Source: Monomorium pharaonis (taxonomy: Eukaryota; Arthropoda; Insecta; Hymenoptera; Formicidae). From it: a DNA stretch of 64,000 nucleotides. The DNA lies in assembly GCF_013373865.1 (NCBI RefSeq), contig NC_050476.1:9006501-9070500 (forward strand). Reading direction: 5' to 3'. The notes under the pieces were generated by a model. That model was not told the origin of the DNA. It saw only the letters and a list, made by a program, of their open reading frames with translations, and searched no databases. The first letter of the stretch is position 1. Each line of letters opens with the position of its first letter. Shown here piece after piece: positions 1 through 11,099 of the stretch. The translations under genes and the position numbers were made by a program.

Positions 1-1679
1 ATTTAAAAAAAAAATTTGATGGGGTCAATTTGACCCCCGCCGAGATATTTTGGATCATAATAGCCAAAATAATAGATTTACGTAAAAAATGTATATAACC
101 TTTTTTGTAGAGCTTTTTATGAGCTTCATTTTTTGTTTCAAACTTTTTTCTCTAAAATCAGTATTTTCGGAGATATTTAGTAAGAACTGTAAACACTTTG
201 AAGGAGGCTGGAGGGCAAACGAGGCTTTGTCGACAAAAATTCTTTCAGGGACTTTCTTCTCTAATACCCTAAACCAAAGGTAAGCTTTGGTTAAAATTTC
301 AGCGCGATCGGAGGTTTACTCTTTTCGGAACTGTACCCACATATTTTAGTTCTTTTTTCAAACAATTTATTTTAAATGTTTATAATTATAGATTTCAATA
401 ATTTATCAATAATACTGTTTCAAATTTTTTTAAATCGTTTAAAACATTTTTTAATATGATACTTATTTATTAACATTTTGCAAATATTAAGATTGCAGAA
501 CGCTTTTTTCTGTTCGCGACAAGAGGATTCCAACGACCACGTCGAGTCGGGCTTACTTCCGTTAGACCGGCCTGGCATGTCTGTCATGTTGTACTGGGAA
601 TGAAGACATCTTTTGGAATCAACCCATCATTTTTTAATTTTTCTAACGATGAGCCGACTCCAAAAGATTTCCCCCTCCTTCATTTAATAAAAATTATATT
701 CTTTATTAGTGACAAAGTTTTTAGACTTACGTTGCGACTTTCGTCGCGGAAGATACTTTTTACGCGCGTAATCCATATGTCACTTGTGTGTTGAACTGGG
801 AGCAAAAAGAGTTAATGGACTCTGAGCAATAATAGATTTTTAAATTTTTTCTAGTATTAATCCGAGTCCAAAAAATCTTCCCCTCCCTCTTCCCGTTTTT
901 TGAAATCACCACACAAATGAATTTAATTATGATGATATGGTGGCGAGTCGATCGGTGCATAAGAACACCTCGCATCACCAAAGAAAAATATATTCGCGTC
1001 AATAGCGTAACATGCAATTATGATTATAAGAAGATATTAAAAACGATTTGTGGAAGCTGACGCGTGGGAACTGCGATATTTGCCGATTATGTGGCAATGA
1101 CCGCGTACCCACACGCCATTTAAGATGATAATTTAAGATGATACGTATTTCCAATTGTTAAAGTGTTATATTTGTGGAAAAACTTTGTTCAAGATCTCAC
1201 GTGAGATCTCGATATTTACCAGTTTTTTCACAAATATAACAGTTTATCAATTAAGGAAAAAAGTTACAACACGAATGAATTAGATTCCGAAGGCGCGGTG
1301 CAGTCATCCACCATGCGACCGATCGCATATATTGGTTTCACACGTAAAAAAACTGAAATCACGGAAACACCCGTCCCGACGGGGAGACGCTCCCCCCCAA
1401 CGCGGAAACGTTCATCCCGATGGGTGGACAACTTGAGACTGACTGACAATGAGTAAGTATGCCTTTCTTATGTGCGAGATGATGCGTACGTAGCGGAATC
1501 TTTCATCACCTGGAAGTTATTATTTAGACGTTGAATAAGATAGCGCCAACGCTTCGATCGATACGATTTATAAATAAGGGATGCAGTCTAGTGTTCTCTT
1601 GCGCGTTCTCACTCTTACTCACCACATATATATTTTTTGTGCGTTTTTACTCACACTATTCTCATGATATTAATAAGAG
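1..1679. other. Intergenic, no gene recognised
   Basis: AT-rich sequence with scattered short open frames (60-110 codons) that show no recognisable domain, no repeat in the other Polinton copies and no codon pattern suggesting selection. The only structured part is the palindrome near 1155-1254. The left end of Polinton A may lie in or just right of this stretch, but no terminal inverted repeat for A could be identified. Confidence 0.5.
1150..1257. repeat. Imperfect palindrome with perfect 18-bp centre
   Basis: Two arms of about 45-50 bp face each other. The left arm contains GTTATATTTGTGGAAAAACT and the right arm its near reverse complement. They meet at a perfect palindrome, AGATCTCACGTGAGATCT (1192-1209), with a CACGTG core. 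It could be a small fold-back MITE or a cruciform/E-box-like regulatory element. No target duplication was identified. Confidence 0.6.
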
Positions 1680-2570
1680 AAGACGCAGGCAGGGAAAGTC
1701 ATGGGAATAATCACACTCTTTGCTATCAGTGATAGACAAAATGTGTCGCCACAACGGTTAAAATTTTGTAAATAGGAACGCTATAATTTTCTGTGTCGGC
1801 ACCGACTTATGAGGGGGAACAATGCGCGTAGTCGTGGAAGAAGATACCTTTGAAACCTACTGAAGACAAAATAATACAAAAAATCTGAGAAGTGGTGTAT
1901 GATTCAAAATAAGAAACGTTTGTCGTGCCGACTGATGTTTCAACTGTTACGATTTGTAAAGGGATGCGATTCGTGGAAGGGATGCGATTCATGGTTTAAT
2001 ACCGATACCTGATAGTTGCTTGTAAAAACAGCGGCTCGCTGTGAAATTGTATAGTTAAAAAACAAAAATGACGAATGCTTCGATCGAGACAAAAGATTAA
2101 AACATATAAAATAAAGTGACGAATGCTTCGGTTGAGACAAAGGGAATAAAAGATGAAATATATAAAGAGTAGATGCAGGGGAGGGGAAGTTGTTGGAAAA
2201 AAGATCTTTGAAATTCTCTGCTTTCAGCGATAAACAAAATGTATTGTTCAAACGACTAAAATTTGTAAACAACAATGTTATAATTTTTTGTCGGCTGCTA
2301 ACTTATGAGACGCGTAGTCATGGGAGAAGATACTCTTGAAATCCATCGAAGACAAAATAATGTGAAAACTTGAGAAGTGGTATAGGATGGAGAAATAAAA
2401 GACGTTTGTCGCACCGACACCTCAATCGCTACGAGGGATGCGATTCGCGGTTTAACACCGATATCCAGTGGTTCGCAGAATTAGGAGCTTTCTTTGAAAT
2501 TATATATAAAACAAAAATAACGATGTCTGTGTTCTGGTTGAGACAAAGGAAGACAAAGGGGTTATAGGAA
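1680..2570. repeat. Imperfect tandem duplication (~490-bp unit)
   Basis: Two diverged copies lie head to tail, about 1680-2165 and 2170-2570. Shared landmarks come in the same order in both: AGATGCAGG/AGACGCAGG, GATAAACAAAATGT, ACTTATGAG, GAAGACAAAATAAT, GAGAAGTGGT, AAAGACGTTTGTCG, GATGCGATTCG and GACGAATGC..GAGACAAA. The last motif is itself repeated inside copy 1. The duplication ends just before the TATA box of the acidic zinc-protein gene, so it may be upstream regulatory or element-terminal sequence. Confidence 0.65.
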
Positions 2571-2571
2571 G

Positions 2572-2606
2572 TATATAAATGGTCAGAAAATGCACAATCG
2601 CACAGT
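2572..2606 (+). promoter_or_regulatory. Core promoter of acidic zinc-protein gene A
   Basis: TATATAAAT at 2572-2580 is followed about 30 nt later by ACAGT (2602-2606), an initiator-like match to the arthropod TCAGT consensus. The coding start lies about 45 nt further on. The geometry fits a TATA/Inr RNA polymerase II promoter. This is a sequence match only. Confidence 0.5.
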
Positions 2607-2652
2607 CGACTTGAAGTTCAAGATGTGAGCGAATCAGTGCGACGTGAAAAAA

Positions 2653-3327
2653 ATGACTTTGAATAAAATGATAGTGGAACTTGTAGACATTATAGATGAT
2701 GCCGAAGTGATAAACATTGCGGACGATGCTGCCGAAGTGATAGACATTGCGGACGATGATGTCGCAGTGATAGACATTGCGGACGATGATGTCGAAATGA
2801 TAGACATTGCGGGCGATGAAAACGAAGTGATAGATATTGTGGATGGTGCGAATAATGTGATAGACATTGCGGATAATCATCCGGAAAACTTTAATGTTGT
2901 AGACAATATACAACAAATGGACGATGCCCAGATAATAGGTGTTGTAAATGATATTAATTTTGAGGATATAATGGATGAAGAGAGCGTAGCATCGGAAGAT
3001 AGTAACTACATTAGTGATGATTGCAGCGAGGACAGTGAGGATTATATCGATGCCGTTGAGAAACATTTGACACCTGCGGAAGTGCGCGCCATAACCGTAA
3101 GATCGAAACATTGCGGTATATACTTTTACTACACCACGGGTGGTACATATTCGGTATGTGCCGAATGCATTATGCGAATAGCGAACACCGATTTCGGAAT
3201 AATGTACGCTTTTAGTAAACATATTACTAATGCGTTCGGTAGGCTGGATGGAAAATATTGCTCAAATTGCAGACAGCCCATGTTTGTAATGATTCCCAGT
3301 AATTTGTGTCCGGTTTGCACAGTATAA
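2653..3327 (+). CDS. Acidic protein with C-terminal zinc-binding domain (Polinton A)
   Basis: This frame encodes about 224 residues. The first 150 are very acidic and repetitive, with a VIDIADD-type unit of about 10-12 residues repeated many times. The last 70 form a compact cysteine-rich domain with CAEC, CSNC and CPVC pairs plus spaced histidines, in the manner of a RING or double zinc ribbon. A homologue with the same two-part design is at 26620-27298 (minus) in Polinton B, so it is an element gene. It sits directly upstream of PolB here but at the opposite end of B. The ATG at 2653 was chosen; a GTG lies 9 nt upstream. Function is unknown: an acidic tail plus zinc module could be a transcription regulator or ubiquitin-ligase-like factor. 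The frame is intact. Confidence 0.75.
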   Translation: MTLNKMIVELVDIIDDAEVINIADDAAEVIDIADDDVAVIDIADDDVEMIDIAGDENEVIDIVDGANNVIDIADNHPENFNVVDNIQQMDDAQIIGVVNDINFEDIMDEESVASEDSNYISDDCSEDSEDYIDAVEKHLTPAEVRAITVRSKHCGIYFYYTTGGTYSVCAECIMRIANTDFGIMYAFSKHITNAFGRLDGKYCSNCRQPMFVMIPSNLCPVCTV

Positions 3328-3358
3328 AGATTTATTAATAATTGTTGAAAAAACAGTA

Positions 3359-6300
3359 TTAAAAAATTTCGAGCAAGAAGAACATGAGCTGTTAGACCAA
3401 ATTGACAGGGTCGCTACCTTGGGCGAGTGTTTTGAGTGGTTGCAGCGATGCAACGAGTGTATCGAATGACTCGAGGAACATAGCCGCGTCAAGCGCCCTC
3501 GACTCAACGTTGGACAAAGACAATCTTTGGTGGCGAGAATCGCGCGACTCGCGGGTCACGGACAAAAGACACGACTGCAAAGACGTTTCGTGCACGTCGG
3601 TGGTAATTACGTGAGTGACAACGCGGACAGACTCGTGTGGCGAGAGATTGACACCGCGTTTGAGAATCGCGTTCTGACAGGAGCGGTTATCAATGCGAAC
3701 TATATTGAACCGCGAAAGTTTTTAGAAGACGCTGGTGGTATAGCACTCGAGCGAGTGCGGAACGCTATCGAAAGACAACTCTGTGAAAGTGAACACCACA
3801 TTCAATGGCGTATTTGTAACGGGTGACAAACGCGCCAATAAAAGTATTACCACGAAAAACAGTGATCTCTTTAGAACATCAGACTTGGATGAGTGGTACG
3901 AGCGGTGCGTTATCGAGCCCACGTTAGCATCGCTCGAGGAATTTCAAGAACGCGATAGTGGGTGGGCGTTGTCGCGTATACAGAATTTAACTATAAACGT
4001 GAATAAGTACAATTCTATGCGTGCAGGATGTCACGTGACATTACCGCGAGAAATAATGACGAAGCGTGCAGTTGTTAATGTGAATTCGATGGACAATGCG
4101 TGCTTCGCGTGGTCAGTGATAGCCGCTCTATATCCCACACAAAGACATAGTGATAGGGAGTCATCGTACCCACATTATACAAACGTTTTAAATTTTGACG
4201 ACATTGAGTTTCCAATCGCGTTAAAAGGATGCTAAAGCCGTGTGTTTTACCGACATTCTGTATTTATCACTTAATTTCGAATTGAATTTACAGAATTGAT
4301 AATCCTTTTACACTTTTAAAGTACGTACACAAATAAACCCGGGGACGATTAGATAAAGACCAAAAATGCAAAAAATTTTTTAAAGTTTATTTGTTTATAA
4401 AAATATTTACTTCAAAATACAAGTTATGTAGCTTATACGTACAAATAAATGGTGTTCCCGGGTTCGGAATAGATTGAGGAATAAGATTATAATCGTCAAA
4501 TTACGATTACAAGCCGTACAAAAAAGATATTTTAAAAATAGAAGCGCTTAAATGAATAATATTTTTGATTACATAAATATGTTTTTTTACGGCTTGTAAA
4601 CGTAATTTGATAAATATAGTCTTATTCCTCCTATTCCAAACTGCGAGACACCATTTATTTGTAAGTATAAGCTATATAACTTGTATTTCAAAGCAAATTT
4701 TTTCATGAACAAGGATAAATAATGATTCTGCATTATCGACCTCAATCAAGTTTGATGGGCAGTTTAGCATCCTCTTAAAAGACATTAAAAAATTCGAGAG
4801 ACTAAATAACATTTCGGTCAACGTCTACGAGATCCAAAAGGATCAAATTGAAACGTATAAAATTCTCCCGCTGCGACTCTCCAACGACAAGAAGGAGAAG
4901 CATACTAATCTGCTATACGTGCAAGATCCACGCGAAGACAACGTGGGACACTTTGTATGCATTCAAAATCTATCCCACCTGGTGGACTCACAAATTAGCA
5001 GACACAAATGTAGAAAATACATTTGTGACCGGTGAGTAATAATTTTATAAACGTTGTATTAATTTTATAATAAAAAAATAAAAATTTATGCTATTTTTTA
5101 CAGATGTTTACATTACTTCAGTTCTGTGAAAAAGTTGGATGTCCACAGCGTAGATTGTCAGAAAATGAACGACTGTGCCATCCAACTACCTACTGAAGAC
5201 GAGAAATGGTTGAGCTTCCGCAACATTAACAATAAGGAGCGTGTGCCGTTTGTCGTCTATGCCGACCTGGAGTGTACATTGGAGAAGATGGAGAAGGAGG
5301 ATATGGAAATATCGTACCAACAGCATCATCATCAAGTATTTAGCTTGGGATATTATGTACATTGTTCGTATGATGACACATTATCGAGGTATTGGTTTCA
5401 TCGCGATAAGGATTGCATCGCGTGGTTCGCTAAACAACTAGAGAAATTAGCGCATCACGTAAAATCAATTTTATCTGCTAAGGTCCCCATGGAAACTTTA
5501 TCGAAAGAGCAATGGGAAGCATATCGTAACGCAAAGCAGTGTCATATTTGTGATAAGCCGTTTGCACCGGATGATACACGAGTGCGAGATCATTGTCATC
5601 TCACCGGTCGTTATCGCGGTCCCGCGCATTCGCTTTGTAACTTGTGTTATCAAAATGTGTTGTACATACCGGTAATTTTTCATAATTTATCCGGATATGA
5701 TTCACACTTCATTATTAGAGAAATAGCCACAACATTCAAAGGGAATATCGATGTGCTTCCCGTTACAAAAAAAAAATATATTTCTTTTACGAAGCATGTC
5801 ATAGGTACCGCACGAATTAGACCCACACAATCATAAAATTACGATTCATAGATTCATATAAATTTCTCAATTCTAGTCTTGAAAAATTGGCATCATTTCT
5901 CGGTAAAGAAAAATTAAAAATTGTACGTAAGGAATTTTCGAATTTATCTGACTATGAATTCGATTTATTGACTCGTAAAGGCATATTCCCATACAAGTGT
6001 GTTGACTGTGTCGCAAAATTGAAGGAAACACGTTTGCCATCGCGCGAATTATTCTTTAGTTCGTTGACGGGCGATACCGTGTCCGAGAGCGATTACGCGC
6101 ACGCCAAGAACGTATGGGATCGATTCTCTATTCGAACGCTGGGCGAATACAGCGATTTGTATTTGAAAACAGATGTATTGTTGTTAGCCGAAGTTTTTAA
6201 AAATTTTCGTGACAAATGTGTCGAAAGTTATGATCTTGACCCCGCACATTACTATACATTACCGAGATTCACGTGGGACGCTATGCTTAAATATACACGC

Positions 6301-7674
6301 GTCAATTTCGAGTTGCTCACCGACATCGATATGGTAATGTTTATCGAGCGCGGTATACGCGGAGGTCTGAGTCAATGTTCCGGCAGATACGCGCAGGCTA
6401 ACAACAAGTACATGCAGACGTACGACCCATCGAAACCATCGTCATACCTCATGTATTTCGATGTGAATAATTTGTACGGATGGGCAATGTGTCAGCCGCT
6501 GCCCTATGGAGAATTTCGATGGGTCGAAGACGTCTCAAATTTTGACGTAAACGCGATCGCTGTTGATTCGCCCACAGAGTACATTCTCGAAGTCGATCTG
6601 GAGTATCCACAACATCTGCACGATCGACACACTGACCTACCGTTCTGCCCAACGCGCGATAAGCCGCCTGACAAGCGAGAACGTAAACTTTTAGCGACCT
6701 TGCATGATAAGAAGCGGTACATCATACATTATCGCAACTTGCAGCAATGCACTCGTCATGGTCTCCGTATAACACAGATACACCGTGTATTACAATTCGT
6801 TCAATCCGCCTGGCTTCGCGATTATATCGAGTTAAACACACAATTTCGTACCCTCGCGAAAAACGATTTTGAGAAAAATTTATATAAATTGATGAATAAT
6901 GCTGTATTCGGAAAAACTATGGAAAATGTGCGCAATCACGTTGACGTAAAACTTTTGACAAAATGGATAGGACGATACGGTGCGGAGGCAATGATCGCTA
7001 AACCAAATTTCCACAGTCGCAGTATTTTTGCAGAAAATTTAATTGCAGTCGAACTCCGAAAACTTGAGGTGAAATTCAACAAGCCAATTTATGTAGGTAT
7101 GTGTATACTAAACATATCAAAAATTTGCTTGTATGAATTTCACTACAAGTACATGCTACCTTTGTACCATGACAAATCTAGAGTGATGTATACAGATACT
7201 GATAGTCTTGTGTATCACATCGAGTGCGACGACGTATATGAAAATATAAAACGCGATATCTCAAGGTTCGACACGAGCGATTATCCGACTGGTAACGCGT
7301 ACGATATGCCACTCGCGAATAAGAAAGTTCCCGGGCTAATGAAGGACGAGAACAACGGCACAATAATGACCGAGTTCGTTGGACTCAGAGCAAAAATGTA
7401 TGCGTTAAAAGTGGATGGAAAGAATGACACTAAAAAGGCAAAGGGTGTAAAGTCTAACGTTGTCACAAGAACGATAACATTCGACGACTACATGCGGTGT
7501 CTGCGAGATGAAATAGAGATGACGCGTCATCAGACGTGCATACGATCTAAATTGCATGAGGTATACACGGTACGTGAAACAAAAATCGCTCTGAGTCCAT
7601 ACGACGACAAGCGGTATCTCGTACCTGATTCAGTAAAGACGTTGCCGTGGGGACATTATCAAATACCTTTATAA
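3359..7674 (+). pseudogene. polB: Protein-primed family B DNA polymerase, broken (Polinton A)
   Basis: This is the replicative polymerase of the element. Alignment by eye with copies B and C shows exon 1 (3359-5031), an intron (5032-5103, GT-AG) and exon 2 (5104-7674). Visible parts: N-terminal domain with DNACFAWSV (around 4097); exonuclease motif I (ADLE, about 5258); an endonuclease VII-like zinc module CHIC..DHCH..CNLC (5536-5650); exonuclease II (GYDSHFI, about 5700); exonuclease III (YSDLYLKTD, about 6150); palm motif A (DVNNLYG, about 6460); motif B (KLMNNAVFGK, about 6886); motif C (YTDTDS, about 7190). Lesions: the start codon is replaced by TTA, TGA at 3467, frameshift near 3780, a 550-bp MITE at 4225-4774, and several small indels at 5800-5850. 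The palm half (5840-7674) is one uninterrupted frame. It converges on the integrase gene. Confidence 0.9.
4225..4774. mobile_element. TTAA-flanked fold-back MITE (family M1)
   Basis: A 550-bp insertion splits PolB exon 1. TTAA lies on both sides (4221-4224 and 4775-4778). Removing the insertion plus one TTAA restores the LKDIKKFERLN frame seen in copy B. The ends are inverted repeats, AAGGATGCTAAA and its partner GAGGATGCTAAA. The interior also folds back: 4430-4520 is nearly complementary to 4575-4685. No coding capacity is visible. TTAA duplication suggests mobilisation by a piggyBac-type transposase. A relative is at 56241-56800. Confidence 0.85.
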
Positions 7675-7985
7675 TATATTTTTGTATTGTACAGGCATTT
7701 TTGCGTTTTATGTATTTTATACTTTACATTTATATTTTAATGTCACATTTCACGTTTCGCATATTTTATGTATTTTACGTTTTACATTTATTTTTATAAT
7801 TTTACATTTAACACTTCATATATTTTACGTGTTACACATATTGTATATATTGTATTCTACGTTGTATGTATTTTTAAAAATTATTTGATAATTTATGTGC
7901 AACGTTAGAAATGGACGATGGAAGGATAATAAAGATGCTTCATATATGTCACAAAAAATTATATATTTTTTATATAATGTATGTA
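7675..7985. terminator. AT-rich convergent 3' region with poly(A) signal
   Basis: This spacer lies between the converging PolB (+) and integrase (-) genes. It is made of TTTTACATTTA-like low-complexity sequence and contains AATAAA at 7928-7933 for the plus-strand transcript. The equivalent spacer in copy B (18209-18553) has the same composition and the same signal. No gene is seen. Confidence 0.55.
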
Positions 7986-8029
7986 CTACATTTTTATATG
8001 TTTATAATAAAAAACAATTTTTATACGGA

Positions 8030-8974
8030 TTAAATAACATTGTCTTTGTGTATCCACGAATTGTGTGATCCATCGAATCCCAACCACTTGACATAAACCT
8101 CTGTCTCCTTTCCTGCGCAATACTTTCTCTACCAGAAATACGTCCGGGTGAGTCGCGCGATGCAACTCATGTTCGTAAAACGCTCCAGAGATAGATGTTC
8201 CACAATAATCCTTGAGTAAATAAGTTACGGGATTGATACGCTGCACCTTAACGATCTTGAACACCTCGGTTGTCCAATTTGGTGTGTAACCTTTCTCAAA
8301 AATTGTCTTGTACTTGCTTACGCGTACAGAGTCGCCTACTTTGAATTTCGCTGGACCAGCAATCTTTATAGTGCTGTATATCGTATTCAAGAGTCTTTCA
8401 GCCATCGCGGGAGTTATGTCGACGGGTCGCACACCGATCGTTCGGTGCTTCCGAACGTTGTAATTCGACACGAGACGTGATAACAGGTCGATCCACTTGT
8501 AATTACCGTTGAGCGTAAACTGCTTCCACATATCGTTCTTCAGCGTGCGATTAAAGCGTTCGACGACCGACGCCTTCATTACCGAGTACGTGGAATAATG
8601 GTTAATGTCATGTTTTTGAAATAGTTTCTGCACGTCAGCATTGTAAAACTCCTTTCCCATATCGGTTTGTAAATTTCTCGGACGTCTGCCGCTCTCTCGA
8701 ATTATCTTAGCGACAGCGTTAGCTGTCTCGCTTCTACCTTTGCTTTTGAATGGTATAGCCCACGCGTATTTGCTCAACACATCGATGACGGTGAGTATGT
8801 AGTGGTAACCTTTGTTGAAACGTGAGTACGGAATCATCTCGACGATATCGGCTACAGATCATCGTATCCTCGAACTATGACATGTCTCCGTGGAAAATTT
8901 TTTCTCGCTGAAGCATGCAGTTCTTCGACGAGTCGCCGTTTTTCGAAACTAACATTAAATTTTGGTAATTTCAT
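8030..8974 (-). pseudogene. int: Retrovirus-like integrase with chromodomain, broken (Polinton A)
   Basis: It would insert the element DNA into the host chromosome. It starts at ATG 8974 (conserved context AAACATGAAAT in copy B). The rve catalytic triad is readable: Asp in ADIVEM, Asp in QTDMGKEF, Glu in VVERFNRTLKND. A C-terminal chromodomain follows (FLVEKVLRRKG, then WLGFDGSHNSW), as is usual for Polinton integrases. Lesions: a 4-nt deletion near 8858 that removes the residues around the first Asp, and a 1-nt insertion near 8105 that scrambles the chromodomain and carries the frame past the ancestral stop at 8030 to 7986. It converges with PolB; the coiled-coil gene follows on the same strand about 50 bp upstream. 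Confidence 0.88.
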
Positions 8975-9027
8975 GTTTGGTGTATGGGATGACGTCGATC
9001 AACTGATTTGTTTTGACGATACGCGAG

Positions 9028-10263
9028 TTAATTTATAATAAGGCCTGCCTCGCGAAGTTCTTCAATGATGGACAGCATCTCGTTGTCGTGAGCGTTATGA
9101 CCAGCCCGATGTGAGGCTTCGAGCAACCGTAGACGATCCACCAATTCGTTAGGATCGTCCCAATGCACGTAATCGATCACGTTGTCGTTTAGTGTCATAG
9201 CGCGAGGTAATTCCTTTCCGATTGCGTCATCGTTTGGCGTCATAGCGCGAGGTAATCTCATTCCGCTCGTAAAATCATATTTTAATAACGGCGCAATTAT
9301 ATATTTATACTTGTATCCTTTATTGGCTAATAATCGGCCGTGTGTAACATAATTACGTTTATGCGCGTTTGTAGCTAACAATATATCTTTGTACTTTCGT
9401 TTATCGTTTTCCGTGTAGACTGAATCGTTGGGATATCGTTTAAAGATCAGTTCGTAAAGACCGTGTGTACCAACGTATTTTACATCACCGATAATTATGT
9501 GATCACTACTGTTGACATCGAACGTTTTATTACCCAACATCATACCATTCTTGTCTAAACAAACACCGTACACGGTATCCATAATTTTCTCTTTTTCACC
9601 ACGGCCGCTGAGAAAATCTCCGATGTACTTTTGACCCAGCGGCCCCAAGTGCTGAGATAATGTTTCTAGACCTTCTGACGTTTGTAATCGATTTCGAACG
9701 GTTGTCGCAAACGAATCGTCGGCGAATTCAAAAACAGTCTCGAGAGTCTTATTTAACGGTTTTGGAGCTTCAATCGTTGATTGTACAGCTACCGTACGCG
9801 GTGTGGACGTTATCGCCGACGAATCTATCGCGTCGTTGGACGTACGTTGCACCGACGGCGACGGTATATTCATTGCATCGTTTGACGTATGCTGCACCGA
9901 TGGCGACGGTAAATTCATTGCATCGTTTGACATATATCGCATCCATTTGTTTGATTCACTTAATGCATGGTCCACCGAACTGTCTTTTCGTTTTCTCTTA
10001 TTTTTTATCACATCCTTCTGGGTGAACGATGTTTCGACGCCTGCGTCATTGACACGCGGTTCGTCTTTTATCGCGCAGACGCCAGAATTATCGACAATCT
10101 TTTGCAGCGGCTCGATGAGTGGCTCTAAGTGTCTTTTCACCGCGATATTCTCCTCAATCCTACCGGTCTTCAAAACGCGATGTTTCTTACGAATTGATTC
10201 GCTCGTTTTCTCAATTTCTTTTGCGATTTTCTCGCGCTCACGCGTATGGTTGTTCCCAATCAT
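9028..10263 (-). CDS. Coiled-coil Polinton protein of unknown function (Polinton A)
   Basis: 411 residues, uninterrupted. The ATG at 10263 is preferred because TCAACATG or TCGACATG also precedes the starts in copies B and C; an upstream in-frame start at 10302 gives 13 extra residues. N-terminus: a charged helical stretch (EREKIAKEIEKTSESIRKKH) predicted to be coiled coil. Middle: a low-complexity segment with three copies of a SNDAMNLPSPSVQ unit. C-terminus: a conserved globular part ending WDDPNELVDRLRLLEAS and EELREAGLIIN. Homologues occupy the same slot in B (19832-20980) and C. It lies between integrase and ATPase, all on the minus strand, and is a regular Polinton-associated protein. 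I do not know its function. Confidence 0.8.
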   Translation of the reverse strand: MIGNNHTREREKIAKEIEKTSESIRKKHRVLKTGRIEENIAVKRHLEPLIEPLQKIVDNSGVCAIKDEPRVNDAGVETSFTQKDVIKNKRKRKDSSVDHALSESNKWMRYMSNDAMNLPSPSVQHTSNDAMNIPSPSVQRTSNDAIDSSAITSTPRTVAVQSTIEAPKPLNKTLETVFEFADDSFATTVRNRLQTSEGLETLSQHLGPLGQKYIGDFLSGRGEKEKIMDTVYGVCLDKNGMMLGNKTFDVNSSDHIIIGDVKYVGTHGLYELIFKRYPNDSVYTENDKRKYKDILLATNAHKRNYVTHGRLLANKGYKYKYIIAPLLKYDFTSGMRLPRAMTPNDDAIGKELPRAMTLNDNVIDYVHWDDPNELVDRLRLLEASHRAGHNAHDNEMLSIIEELREAGLIIN

Positions 10264-10319
10264 GTTGACAGAGAGCGTCGATCGCTCATGTTTCGTCCCC
10301 AACGAAGTATCGATAACGA

Positions 10320-11025
10320 CTAATTGCTTTGCAGCACCGCGAAGTCGTTAAATCCTCTTCTGTATCGCCCGTTAGTAAGTGAGCTATCCTTGTCTATTAC
10401 TAGGAATCCATAATCACACCGCCAACAATCATGACATAACGCACAAAAATCATCGTATAACATATCGATGTTAACATGATCGTTGTACACGTGCTTTAGG
10501 TTGGTACCATCCTGTTTAAACAGGATCAGCAGGTTTGCGTTGTCACGTATAAGATGTTTAGGTATTCTCGCGTATGACTGACAGAGATAAAAGCAGTCGA
10601 CGTTCGAATGCCGACCCATCGCAAAATACTCTCTCACGACATCCTGCTTGTCGCACGCAATATCGTCGAAGATGAAAATTGAGTTTGGACGCGCTTCATT
10701 CGGCGGAATGACGTCACAGTTATTGGAGAACGTAAAATAGTTAATTTCATTCATCGATCTTAACAAATTTTCCAAATACCGATATTTCGGCTGTTGCAAA
10801 GATTTCGAGTACACGTACACGTTCTCGAAACGTACACCGTGCGGACATTCCAACAAGTTTATCATAATGTTGATTTTACCGCAATTCGATGGGCCGCAAA
10901 TAATCGCACGTATGGTAGAAGGCAGCATCGCCATGCTTGCGCCTCTCTCCGTCATCTCCCATTAATCGCAACTTGTTATCGTAATTCGTAACGCATATCG
11001 TCAACGGCTGTCGCACGAATCTCAT
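10320..11025 (-). pseudogene. A32/FtsK-type packaging ATPase, frameshifted (Polinton A)
   Basis: A P-loop ATPase of the genome-packaging family, expected to pump element DNA into capsids. Walker A reads GPSNCGK, followed by an aliphatic strand; Walker B reads SIFIFDD; a downstream polar stretch (YLCQSYARIPKHLIRDNANL) matches the family's sensor region. The start is at ATG 11025 (MRFVRQPL, same as copies B and C). A 2-nt deletion near 10930, just ahead of MLPSTIRAIICG, breaks the frame; a shorter start at 10955 leaves Walker A and B intact. The stop lies 56 bp from the coiled-coil start. It is transcribed away from the capsid module. Confidence 0.87.
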
Positions 11026-11062
11026 GTTTTCGGAATCTGATTATATAGTGGAATCGAACAAC

Positions 11063-11071
11063 TTATTTATA
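11063..11071 (-). promoter_or_regulatory. TATA box of packaging ATPase (Polinton A)
   Basis: TATAAATAA on the minus strand lies about 38 nt before the ATPase ATG at 11025. Copies B (21757-21765) and C (46935-46943) have TATAAATAG at nearly the same distance from the same ATG, so the leader must be very short in all three. Confidence 0.6.
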
Positions 11072-11099
11072 GGTGGGTGAGTGCAGCGTATGCTGTATA

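Noticed and set aside
1..2500. Several 60-111 codon frames on both strands
   Set aside because: No domain, no repeat in other copies, overlapping frames on both strands in AT-rich sequence.
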